Part shown: positions 47,720 to 56,853 of the stretch, in pieces | Layout of the letters: every line of letters begins with the position of its first letter | How positions within the stretch are numbered: the stretch's first letter is position 1 | Assembly: GCA_025463545.1 (NCBI GenBank) | Contig: JAODAR010000014.1 | Location: 1-64,000, forward strand | Length of the DNA: 64,000 nucleotides | Direction of reading: 5' to 3' | Source: Microbacteriaceae bacterium | GTDB lineage: Bacteria > Actinomycetota > Actinomycetes > Actinomycetales > Microbacteriaceae | Notes under the pieces: generated by a model | What the model saw: the letters and a program-made list of their open reading frames with translations, nothing else | The model's database searches: none | Told to the model about the DNA's origin: nothing | Position numbers and translations under genes: made by a program

Positions 47720-47880
47720 CTAGGCGCGCGATCGGCGGACGGCTCTAAGCGCGACCAGCGGATGGCGCAAAGCACGCGACCAGCGGATGCGCTATGCGCG
47801 CGATCGGCGGATGCTGCTACGCGCGCGACAAGCGGATTGCTCTACGCGCACAACCAGCGGATGCCGCTACGCGCGCTTCT
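47720..47880. repeat. 24-26-bp tandem array, about six units, running into the DUF3073 stop codon
   Basis: Units of CTACGCGCGCGACCAGCGGATG type fill the gap between convergent purM and DUF3073. Each begins like the reverse complement of the DUF3073 3' end (CTA stop plus CGCGCG), and the last unit is the coding end itself. Units touch without spacers. Confidence 0.88.
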
Positions 47881-48133
47881 GCTCGTCTCCGCTGGCAAAC
47901 TGATCTCCGCTGGCGAACTGGTCCGTCGCGTACTGTTCGACGTAATCGTCGGGGTCGGCCGGGGCGGCAGCCTCGTACTCCGGCCACTTCGCGAGGTCTT
48001 CGTCCAGTTGCGGGTCGACCGGGGGGTGGCCGGTGAGCTCGCGTTCGAGCGCGTTGTAGTTCGTGTCGGGGCTGAAATACTTCAACTCCCGGGCAACTTT
48101 GGTGTGCTTAGCTTTTTGACGGCCGCGACCCAT
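47867..48133 (-). CDS. DUF3073-family protein
   Basis: 88 residues from ATG 48133. MGRGRQKAKHTKVARELKYFSPDTNYNALERELTG is the near-invariant start of the actinobacterial DUF3073 family, followed by an acidic tail. The tail holds an 18-bp in-frame duplication (DQFASG twice). The stop codon is part of the adjoining tandem array. Conserved neighbour of purM; function unknown. Confidence 0.9.
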   Translation of the reverse strand: MGRGRQKAKHTKVARELKYFSPDTNYNALERELTGHPPVDPQLDEDLAKWPEYEAAAPADPDDYVEQYATDQFASGDQFASGDEQKRA

Positions 48134-48283
48134 GCGTGACCCCCTTACGATGCCAGGCCGAGTGAGGAATGGGTCACCCGGGATTAACCGAACCGAATAG
48201 TGAAATCTAGCCGCTAGTTTAGCATGGCGGGCCTGACGCCCCGCTGAGACGGTTCCAAGGCGCGAATGCTGGAATGAGGTGTG

Positions 48284-49363
48284 ATGGCGAACGACACGAC
48301 CGTGCCCGTCGTCATCGTCGGTGCCGGGCAGGCGGGCCTCTCCGTCGCGTACTACTTGCGCCGCTTCGACCTTGTCGCGGGACGCGATTTCGTGATCTTC
48401 GACCGTGGCCCCCTGGCCGGCGGGGCCTGGCAGCATCGCTGGGAATCCCTCCGCCTCGGTACCGCCCACAAGGTCAACGACCTCCCCGGGATGGCCGAGC
48501 TCGGCCTCAGCTTCGACACGGCCGACCGTTCACTTCCGGCCCGCGCTGTGGTCACCGACTACTACCGGCAGTACGAGGAACACTTCGAACTCGCTGTGCA
48601 ACGGCCGGTGCGCGTCACCCGGGTGTTCAACCGGCACGCCGACCTGATCGTGGCAACGGATGCCCCGGGCTGGCCCGAGACGAGCGTCAAGGTCCTGGTC
48701 AATGCCACGGGAACCTGGGGATCCCCGTTCGTGCCGTGGTATCCCGGCGCGAACGACTTCGCCGGGCGTCAGTTGCACACCTCCGGTTACGTCTCGGCCG
48801 AGGAGTTCACCGGAAAGCGGGTGATCGTTGTGGGAGGCGGCACCTCGGCGATCGGGTTCGTGCTCGAGCTTGAGGATGTTGCGGCGGAGTTGACCTGGGC
48901 GGCCCGGCGGCCGACTGACTGGGTGCACACCGAGCGACTCGATCTGGAGAGTGCCACGGCTGCCGTTGCCATGCAGGACGAGGCCGCCCGTGCCGGCCGT
49001 GCACTGCCCAGCATCGTGAGCGGCACGGGCGTGCCGGTGACCCGGCGCATCGCCGCCGGGATCGAGCGTGGCGTGCTCGTGGCCCGGGCCATCTTCACGA
49101 GGATCGAACCAACGGGGGTGCGCTGGCCAGACGGTACGTTCACCGAAGCCGACGCGATCATCTGGGCATCCGGTTTTCGTCCGGATCTGCGGCACCTCGC
49201 ACCACTGAAGCTCCGCCACAAGTCGGGTGGCATTGCCGTCGGAGCCGGAGCCTCGTGGACCGATCCGCGCATCTTCCTGGCCGGCTACGGGCCCCAGGCG
49301 AGCACGATCGGCGCCCACCGGGCCGGCCGCATGATCGCCCGCCAGGTCATGACACTGCTCTAA
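48284..49363 (+). CDS. Flavin-containing NAD(P)H-dependent monooxygenase-like protein
   Basis: 359 residues from ATG 48284 (a GTG three bases earlier is also in frame). The FAD motif is VVIVGAGQAGLSVAYYL (about 8-25) and the NAD(P)H motif VIVVGGGTSAIGFVLEL (about 180-196), with WASGF near the end. This is the two-Rossmann layout of FMO/CzcO-like oxidoreductases. The FMO fingerprint itself is not clear, so substrate and chemistry are open. Confidence 0.85.
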   Translation: MANDTTVPVVIVGAGQAGLSVAYYLRRFDLVAGRDFVIFDRGPLAGGAWQHRWESLRLGTAHKVNDLPGMAELGLSFDTADRSLPARAVVTDYYRQYEEHFELAVQRPVRVTRVFNRHADLIVATDAPGWPETSVKVLVNATGTWGSPFVPWYPGANDFAGRQLHTSGYVSAEEFTGKRVIVVGGGTSAIGFVLELEDVAAELTWAARRPTDWVHTERLDLESATAAVAMQDEAARAGRALPSIVSGTGVPVTRRIAAGIERGVLVARAIFTRIEPTGVRWPDGTFTEADAIIWASGFRPDLRHLAPLKLRHKSGGIAVGAGASWTDPRIFLAGYGPQASTIGAHRAGRMIARQVMTLL

Positions 49364-49402
49364 CCCTCCGCGCCCTCGTCTGTCCGCGCCCTCGTCTGGT
49401 CC

Positions 49403-49463
49403 CCGAAACCGCACGTGTGGCGGTTATCCGAGCCTCATAATCGCCACGATTGCGTTCTCGGCG
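49403..49463. terminator. Imperfect hairpin between convergent genes
   Basis: CGAAACCGCACGTGTGGCGGTTAT and the complementary right arm (49438-49463) pair over about 10 of 11 bp beside the loop and partly further out. Related in sequence to the hairpins at 12470 and 60662. Confidence 0.65.
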
Positions 49464-49485
49464 AAGGGGTGAAGAGTGGGAGAAC

Positions 49486-51630
49486 TTACTTGCGCTTGCG
49501 GCGGCGTGCCGCCGAGGGACGCGACACGGGCGGCGTGGCACCGACGACGGGTGCCGCCTTCGCCGCGGCAGCTTGGGCGGCCACGGCGGCCGGAGTGAGC
49601 GGCTTCCGCGGAACCGGCCGCGGGCGCACCGGTTCGCCGCGCCGTTCCTGACCGGGAATCGGCCGTGAGCGGCGTCCGTAGATGAGCTCCGAGGAGTCCA
49701 GCAGCCACGGCACGAGCGCGATGGTCACACCGTGCACCATCATCAGCTTCTGACGGATGCGACGCGCTTTGTGGTTGTGCAGCAGCGCCTCCCACCAGTG
49801 CCCGACGATATAGATCGGCGTGTAGACGGTGATGACCTCGGCGCCGTGCTCGGCCCGGTGCATCTTGACGTAATTGATCAACGGCCAGCTGATGTCCCGG
49901 TATGGCGACTGCACGATCCGCAGCGGCACCTGGATGTTCTGCCGCACCCAGTCCCGCTTGAGCTGCTTGGTCTCGGCGTCGTCGATGGAGACGTGGATCG
50001 CCTCGATACTGTCGTGCCGCGCGGCGATGGCGTAGTCCAGCGCCTTCAACACCGGCTTCTGCATCTTGCCCACCAGCACGATCGCGTGGTCGCCCTGCGA
50101 CCCGAAGGTCGTCACCGGGTCCACTTCGACCTCCTTGGCCACATCGCGGTAGTAGCGGTTCACGCCGAGCATCAGGGTGAACAGCACCGGCATCAGCACG
50201 AAGACGAGCCAGGCGCCGTGGGTGAACTTGGTGATCGTTACAACGATCAGCACCACGAAGGTCAGGAGCGCTCCGAAACCGTTGATCGACAGGCTCCGGA
50301 TGATCGACCCGCGGTTCGGCGGGTTCGTCTTCAAGAGTGAGATCCAGTGCCGCACCATGCCGGTCTGGCCCAGCGTGAACGACACGAACACGCCGATGAT
50401 GTAGAGCTGGATCAGCACGGTGAGGTTCGCCCGGTAGATCACCAGGATCACGCAGGCCGCCAGCGCGAGCAGCAGCACGCCGTTCGAGTAGATCAGGCGG
50501 TCGCCGCGGGTGTTGAGCGACTTCGGTGCGTATGAATCCTTGGCGAGCACCGAGCCGAGCAGCGGGAATCCGTTGAAGGCGGTATTGGCGGCGAGCAGCA
50601 GCACGGCCGCTGTGGCGGTCTGCAGTATGAAGAACAGAATGGAGTTGTTGCCGAAGGTCGCGGCGGCGACCTGGGCGATGAGGCTGCGCTGCGGCGACGT
50701 GGCGCAGTCCGCCCAGCCGATCAGGTCGCACGGGTTCTCCACGTAGTGCACTTTGGACACCAGCGCCAGCACGGTCAGCCCGATGAAGAGCACGATCGCG
50801 ATCCCGCCCATCAACACCAGGGTCGCCTGGGCATTCTTGACCTTCGGGCGCTGGAACGCGGGGACACCATTCGCGATCGCCTCGACACCGGTCAGTGCGC
50901 TGCATCCACTGGCAAACGAGCGGAACAGCAGCAGGATGAACGCCGTCTGGGCCAGATTGGGTGCCGCCACGTCGAAACCTGCGGACTCGGCCACCGGCGC
51001 GTCACCGAATGCCACCCGCACCAGGCCCACCACAACCAGAAGCAGGGCGCTGCCGATGAAGAGGTAGGTGGGCACCGCAAAGGCCGTGCTCGACTCCCGC
51101 ACTCCGCGGAGATTCGCCGCGGCCAGCAGGATGACGAAGAGGACGGCGATCTCAACCCGGAAGCTCGCCAGCAACGGGAATGCGGAGATGATGTTGTCCA
51201 CGCCGCTGGCCACCGAGACGACGACGGTCATCACGTAGTCGACCAGCAGAGCGGATGCCACCACCAGGCCAGCCTTTTCGCCCAGGTTCTTCGAGGCCAC
51301 CTCGTAGTCGCCGCCGCCTGAGGGGTATGCCTTGATGAGCTGACGGTATGAGGCGACGACCGCGAGCAGCAGCACCACGACCGCCGCCGCGATCCAGGGC
51401 GCGAATGCAAGGAAGGCCAGGCCGCCCAGCGTCAGGATCATCAATAGTTCCTGCGGTGCGTAGGCGACACTCGACAGCGCGTCGCTGGCGAAAATAGGCA
51501 GCGCGAGCCGTTTGGAGAGCAGTTGCCCCTCGAGGTGCTCGCTCGGGAGCGGGTCCCCGATGATCCACCGTTTGGGGGACCGGCTCTCTGGGATTGGGGG
51601 TGTCCCCTCGGTTGTCACGAGGGATGACAC
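49486..51630 (-). CDS. APC-superfamily transporter, KimA/YdaO-like
   Basis: About 714 residues; the GTG at 51630 is chosen for CGGAG just upstream, but GTG 51618 is possible. SKRLALPIFASDALSSVAYAPQELLMIL is the first-helix signature of the KUP/KimA branch. There are twelve predicted helices (to about residue 480), then a cytoplasmic domain of about 160 residues with a USP-like pattern and a basic, Pro/Ala-rich tail ending RRRKRK. KimA relatives take up potassium; this is inferred. No c-di-AMP riboswitch upstream, since another gene lies 20 bases away. Confidence 0.78.
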   Translation of the reverse strand: MSSLVTTEGTPPIPESRSPKRWIIGDPLPSEHLEGQLLSKRLALPIFASDALSSVAYAPQELLMILTLGGLAFLAFAPWIAAAVVVLLLAVVASYRQLIKAYPSGGGDYEVASKNLGEKAGLVVASALLVDYVMTVVVSVASGVDNIISAFPLLASFRVEIAVLFVILLAAANLRGVRESSTAFAVPTYLFIGSALLLVVVGLVRVAFGDAPVAESAGFDVAAPNLAQTAFILLLFRSFASGCSALTGVEAIANGVPAFQRPKVKNAQATLVLMGGIAIVLFIGLTVLALVSKVHYVENPCDLIGWADCATSPQRSLIAQVAAATFGNNSILFFILQTATAAVLLLAANTAFNGFPLLGSVLAKDSYAPKSLNTRGDRLIYSNGVLLLALAACVILVIYRANLTVLIQLYIIGVFVSFTLGQTGMVRHWISLLKTNPPNRGSIIRSLSINGFGALLTFVVLIVVTITKFTHGAWLVFVLMPVLFTLMLGVNRYYRDVAKEVEVDPVTTFGSQGDHAIVLVGKMQKPVLKALDYAIAARHDSIEAIHVSIDDAETKQLKRDWVRQNIQVPLRIVQSPYRDISWPLINYVKMHRAEHGAEVITVYTPIYIVGHWWEALLHNHKARRIRQKLMMVHGVTIALVPWLLDSSELIYGRRSRPIPGQERRGEPVRPRPVPRKPLTPAAVAAQAAAAKAAPVVGATPPVSRPSAARRRKRK

Positions 51631-51650
51631 TACTCCGTTGCGGCCCAAGG

Positions 51651-52109
51651 TCAAGCTGGGCGGGCACTCCTGTCCTGCGCGGCGTCGATGACCCGCCACA
51701 GGGACGTGCGCAGAACGTCAAGTTCAGCCAGGCTCATCCCCAGCTTGTCGATGATGCGCGGGGGCACGGATTCCGCTTCGGCGCGGAGCGCAATGCCGGC
51801 TTCGGTCAGCGAAATGAGCAGCACTCGTTCGTCGTCGGTGGCGCGGTTCCGCGCCACGAGCCCGCTGGCTTCGAGGCGCTTCAGCAGCGGCGAAAGCGTC
51901 GCGGGTTCCAACTGGAGTTCGGCGCCGAGCTCCTTGACCGAGCGCGGGCTATGGGCCCACAGGGCCAGCATCACCAGGTACTGCGGGTGCGTGAGGCCAT
52001 ACGGTTCGAGGATCGGGCGGTAGATGGCGTTGACGCTGCGGGACGCGACGGCGAGGGCGAAACACACCTGGTCTTCCAGGGCCAGGAGGTTGGCCGCTGT
52101 GGTGTCCAT
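51651..52109 (-). CDS. OhrR-like MarR-family repressor
   Basis: 152 residues. The winged helix is KELGAELQLEPATLSPLLKRLEASGLVARNRATDDERVLLISLTEAG. The N-terminus LEDQVCFALAVASRSVNAIYRPILEPYGLTHPQYLVMLALW is that of OhrR regulators, with the peroxide-sensing cysteine at Cys16. It probably derepresses its targets on organic peroxide oxidation. An ohr gene is not adjacent; the divergent neighbour is a small zinc-knuckle-like protein. Confidence 0.85.
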   Translation of the reverse strand: MDTTAANLLALEDQVCFALAVASRSVNAIYRPILEPYGLTHPQYLVMLALWAHSPRSVKELGAELQLEPATLSPLLKRLEASGLVARNRATDDERVLLISLTEAGIALRAEAESVPPRIIDKLGMSLAELDVLRTSLWRVIDAAQDRSARPA

Positions 52110-52149
52110 GGCAGCTCCCTATCAAGTGGCCCTTCCGGCCTTTACAAAG

Positions 52150-52155
52150 TACACT
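52150..52155 (+). promoter_or_regulatory. -10 box of a likely leaderless promoter
   Basis: TACACT seven bases before ATG 52163, in the gap next to the OhrR-like gene. Confidence 0.45.
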
Positions 52156-52162
52156 AATGATT

Positions 52163-52432
52163 ATGGCACGAACGAAGCGTGACGCGAATGAATCCAAGGC
52201 CGGTGGATTCACGAAGTGGATCAACCGCACCCTGTTCCCCTGGATCGGCCCGCCGCCGCTCGGGCCCTACAACGTCATCCCGGAAGAAGAAGTGAAGGCC
52301 GCCAAGGCCGCGGCGGTGTGCCCGATTTGCGGCGAGTTGATGAGCGTGCACGAAATCGACCGTTCCGGAGAACGCACCCAGGTGTACCACCCGACCCCGG
52401 AGCAGGCCGCGGAGCGTCGCGCCGCACTCTGA
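52163..52432 (+). CDS. Small protein with a CxxC motif
   Basis: 89 residues from ATG 52163 (an ATG six bases earlier is in frame). A basic start (ARTKRDANESKAGGFTKWINRTLFPWIGPPPLGPYN), a short helix and VCPICGELMSVHEI, a single CxxC with nearby His that could bind zinc as a dimer or with other ligands. No family recognised. Divergent from the OhrR-like gene and perhaps regulated by it. Confidence 0.7.
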   Translation: MARTKRDANESKAGGFTKWINRTLFPWIGPPPLGPYNVIPEEEVKAAKAAAVCPICGELMSVHEIDRSGERTQVYHPTPEQAAERRAAL

Positions 52433-52463
52433 GCCGCAGGCAGGCCGAAGGTCGGCGAGCTGA

Positions 52464-52508
52464 CACGGTTGAGACTCGATCACAGTCGAGACTCAATACA
52501 GTTGAGAA

Positions 52509-52511
<3 letters not shown>
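52464..52511 (+). repeat. 17-bp tandem units and hairpin immediately before the ABC-F start
   Basis: CACGGTTGAGACTCGAT and CACAGTCGAGACTCAAT are followed by ACAGTTGAGAAATG, whose ATG is the gene's start. The first two units also form a hairpin (TTGAG-A-CTCGA with TCGAG-A-CTCAA) with a six-base loop. Confidence 0.8.
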
Positions 52512-54182
<1,671 letters not shown>

Positions 54183-54926
54183 CTACACCCCGTCGCCGGG
54201 TAGTAACAACTCATCGTTCGGGGGAGAGTCGAGAGGGTTGAGGGGGCTTTCGCTTTCGCGAACCAGGCGGGGGGTTGCCCGGATGTGCTCCTCCATCAGG
54301 CTTCTGGCGCTGGGCGCATCACCCGCGCGAATGGCAGCGAGGATGCCCTCGTGTTCGGCGTGGCGTTCACCGGTGACGTAACTCAGCGGCAGCATTCGCC
54401 CGGTGGTGTTGATCAGCAGGTCGCTCAGGTCCCACATCCGCCGACTGGCGTCGGTCATGATGCGCGAGTTGACGATGCGATGGACTCCTTCATGGAACGC
54501 ACGGTTCTCGAGCCGATACTCAGACGAGCGGGCCCGCGGGTCGGGTTTGGCGCTGATCCGCTCGATCCGGCGCGACGCCGCCTCCAGCACACCGAGATCG
54601 GCGTCAGTGCGCCGCTCGGCCGCAGCTCCGGCGATGGCGCCTTCGAAGGCGGCGAAAATCTCGAAGAAATCGTCGACCTCCTGCAAGGAGTACCGCATGA
54701 CGACGCACCCGACCTGCGGCAGGATTTCCACGAGTCCGTCGGCCGCGAGCAGGCGGAGCGCCTCCATCACGGGTTGCTTGCTGACCCCGAACTCCGTGCG
54801 GATCGCTTCGACAGACAGCTTGGCGCCCGCCGCGTACTCGCCGTCGAGCAGTCGCGTCTTCACGGCCTCGTAGACCTGGCCGGAGAGGCGGCCGCGGTTG
54901 CGCTGGGGGTCGAGGATCACTGTCAC
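54183..54926 (-). CDS. GntR-family (FadR/FCD) regulator of the aromatic cluster
   Basis: 247 residues. The N-terminal winged helix (GQVYEAVKTRLLDGEYAAGAKLSVEAIRTEFGVSKQPVMEALRLLAADGLVEILPQVGCVV) is followed by a helical FCD ligand domain with metal-type residues (ENRAFHEGVHRIVNS, ERHAEHEGILAAI). It is the last gene of the mhpA-C-B-like operon and probably binds the CAT(A/G)CTAG repeats near 58773 and 58836. Effector likely a pathway intermediate (inference). Confidence 0.9.
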   Translation of the reverse strand: MTVILDPQRNRGRLSGQVYEAVKTRLLDGEYAAGAKLSVEAIRTEFGVSKQPVMEALRLLAADGLVEILPQVGCVVMRYSLQEVDDFFEIFAAFEGAIAGAAAERRTDADLGVLEAASRRIERISAKPDPRARSSEYRLENRAFHEGVHRIVNSRIMTDASRRMWDLSDLLINTTGRMLPLSYVTGERHAEHEGILAAIRAGDAPSARSLMEEHIRATPRLVRESESPLNPLDSPPNDELLLPGDGV

Positions 54927-54968
54927 TGCTCCAGTATGGATGAGATGGTTGCCGTGGAAAGGCCGGAA

Positions 54969-55916
54969 TCAGTCGGCGGTGGCGGTGGTGACGCCGAACC
55001 CGGCGATGTATTCCGGGATCGGCTTGTAGAACGAGTACTGCACCGTGTACGCGCCGGCGGCTCCGAGGGCGGCGTAGGCGGCGATCCAGGTGCGCACCTC
55101 GTGAGAGGAGTTCCCGGCAATCTCACTCATCTCGTCCGGCGTCCAGGAGTCGATCGGGCTCAGGTCCCCGGAGGCGAGGATGCGCATGAGTTCCTGGTCC
55201 CACTCCGGGGCGAGCGGTTTGACGACGTTGATGCCGGCGGCGAAGTCCTTCGCCGCGTTGATCACCCGCTGCTGCCGGGCGTCGCGCGCCTCCGGAGTGA
55301 GGTGCCGGCCGCCCCCGAGCAGGGTGGCCCGAACCTCGGGGGTCGCGGTGGCGATCTGCGGCACCGGAGGCTCGTGTGACAACCCGCCGGACCCGATCAG
55401 CAGCACCTTTTGGTCGGCCAGTGCGGTGCTCGCGAACCGGCCGATCGCCTCGCCCAACTCGCGGATCCGCTTCAGCGGCGTGAAGGGCGGCGCCACCGAG
55501 TTGATGAAGATCGGCACGATGGGTTTGGCGGTGAAGTCGCCGTAGATGATCTCCATCGGCTGTACGGCGCCGTGGTCGACCTCCATCCGCAGCGACACCG
55601 TCATGTCGATGCCCTCCTGCATCAGGAACTCCGTCAGCGCCCGCGCGGTGTCGGAAGCCACGTTCAGCGGCCCAGCCTGGGTGCCGAAGTCCCCGACGCC
55701 GACGGCGTCGTAGCCGATGCAGAACGGCGGCATGATGTCGTAGAAGAAGCCGTTGTAATGGTCGGGTCCGATGTTGATCACCAGGTCCGGGTCGAAGTCG
55801 GCCACGAAGGCCCGCACCGCATCGAACGCGGCATCCACCCCCGCCTTCACGTCGGCGGGCGGGTTCACATACTCCAGCAGGGGGCTGTGCGACATGGTCA
55901 CCAGGGCGAGCGTCAT
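54969..55916 (-). CDS. mhpB: Extradiol ring-cleavage dioxygenase, MhpB type
   Basis: 315 residues of the LigB-like class III extradiol dioxygenases. MSHSPLLEYVNPP, DLVINIGPDHYNGFFYDIMPPFCIG, LRMEVDHGAVQPMEIIYG and VLLIGSGGLSHEPPVPQ carry the family's catalytic histidines and Fe(II) ligands. MhpB opens 2,3-dihydroxyphenylpropionate between C1 and C2. Order MhpA-like, MhpC, MhpB, GntR on one strand fits a phenylpropionate/cinnamate meta-cleavage route. Confidence 0.92.
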   Translation of the reverse strand: MTLALVTMSHSPLLEYVNPPADVKAGVDAAFDAVRAFVADFDPDLVINIGPDHYNGFFYDIMPPFCIGYDAVGVGDFGTQAGPLNVASDTARALTEFLMQEGIDMTVSLRMEVDHGAVQPMEIIYGDFTAKPIVPIFINSVAPPFTPLKRIRELGEAIGRFASTALADQKVLLIGSGGLSHEPPVPQIATATPEVRATLLGGGRHLTPEARDARQQRVINAAKDFAAGINVVKPLAPEWDQELMRILASGDLSPIDSWTPDEMSEIAGNSSHEVRTWIAAYAALGAAGAYTVQYSFYKPIPEYIAGFGVTTATAD

Positions 55917-55980
55917 TGCTGTCTCTTCTCTTTCGCGCGTTTCTGTTTTCAGCAGCGGATGGGGTCGGTTGCGGATGCCG

Positions 55981-56853
55981 TCAGTTGCGACCGAGCAGGA
56001 ATTCCAGGTGGACCTGGTCGAAAATGGCGGTCTGCTCGTACTGCGGCCAGTGCCCGGCGTTCTCGATGACGGCCAGCGACCCGTTCGGGATCAGTCCCGC
56101 GATCCGGCGTCCCTCGTCAACGGGGCCGGACGGGTCCTTCGTCGTCCAGATCACCAGGGCCTCGGCCTGGATGGCTCTGAGGTCGTCGTCGGAGAGCATG
56201 TTGCGCTTTCGGGTCTCCAGGTCCTGCAGCGCCATGTTCATCTGGCAGGCCATCGGCCAGTCCGGCTGCTGGAAGATCGCCTGCCGGGTCTTGATCAGGT
56301 CATCCGTCACCATCGAAGGGTCGGCCATCAGCCACTCGAGCCGTGCCTTCACCCGCTCCCACGACGGGTCCTTCGCCGCCTCGGTCGAGAGCGTGTAGAG
56401 CCGCTCCATCACCTGCGGGTTCGCCATTGTGCCGCCCATGGTGTTCAGGGCGATGCGCTCCACCTTCTCCGGGTATAGCTGTGCGAGCTTCGCAGTCACC
56501 CAGCCGCCGAGCGACTCCCCGGTGAAGTATGCTTTCTCCACCCCGATCGCCTCCATGAACGTCAGCACCTGGTGGATGTAGTGCTTGATCTCCAGCGGAT
56601 GCTCCGGCTTCGACGAGTAGCCATGACCGATGAAGTCGATCGCCCAGACCGAGAAGTGCTCGCCGTGCGAGCGCAGGTTGCGGGCATAGGCCTCGGAGTG
56701 CCCGGTGATGCCATGCAGCATCAACAGTGTCGGCTTCGAGGTGTCGCCGGTGTGCAGGTAGCGGGTGCGGTAGCCGCCGTGCTCGATGAAGCCCTGGCTG
56801 AATGAAACCTGGGCCAGATCGGACCAGACACTGGTAAATGCACGCTCGGTCAT
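55981..56853 (-). CDS. mhpC: Meta-cleavage product hydrolase (alpha/beta hydrolase, MhpC type)
   Basis: 290 residues. Oxyanion HG in LMLHGITGHSEAY, nucleophile Ser114 in GESLGG, the acid in WTTKDPSGPVDEG and His in ENAGHWPQYEQ complete the triad. It cuts the ring-opened C-C bond to give 2-hydroxypenta-2,4-dienoate and an acid. Its ATG overlaps the stop of the hydroxylase gene (ATGA). Confidence 0.9.
   Translation of the reverse strand: MTERAFTSVWSDLAQVSFSQGFIEHGGYRTRYLHTGDTSKPTLLMLHGITGHSEAYARNLRSHGEHFSVWAIDFIGHGYSSKPEHPLEIKHYIHQVLTFMEAIGVEKAYFTGESLGGWVTAKLAQLYPEKVERIALNTMGGTMANPQVMERLYTLSTEAAKDPSWERVKARLEWLMADPSMVTDDLIKTRQAIFQQPDWPMACQMNMALQDLETRKRNMLSDDDLRAIQAEALVIWTTKDPSGPVDEGRRIAGLIPNGSLAVIENAGHWPQYEQTAIFDQVHLEFLLGRN

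Noticed and set aside
47720..47880. Possible CRISPR or tRNA-like repeat cluster
   Set aside because: Units are contiguous, related to the DUF3073 3' end, and do not fold as tRNA.
51631..51650. c-di-AMP (ydaO) riboswitch before the KimA-like gene
   Set aside because: Only 20 bases separate it from the OhrR-like gene, and no ydaO-type structure is present.
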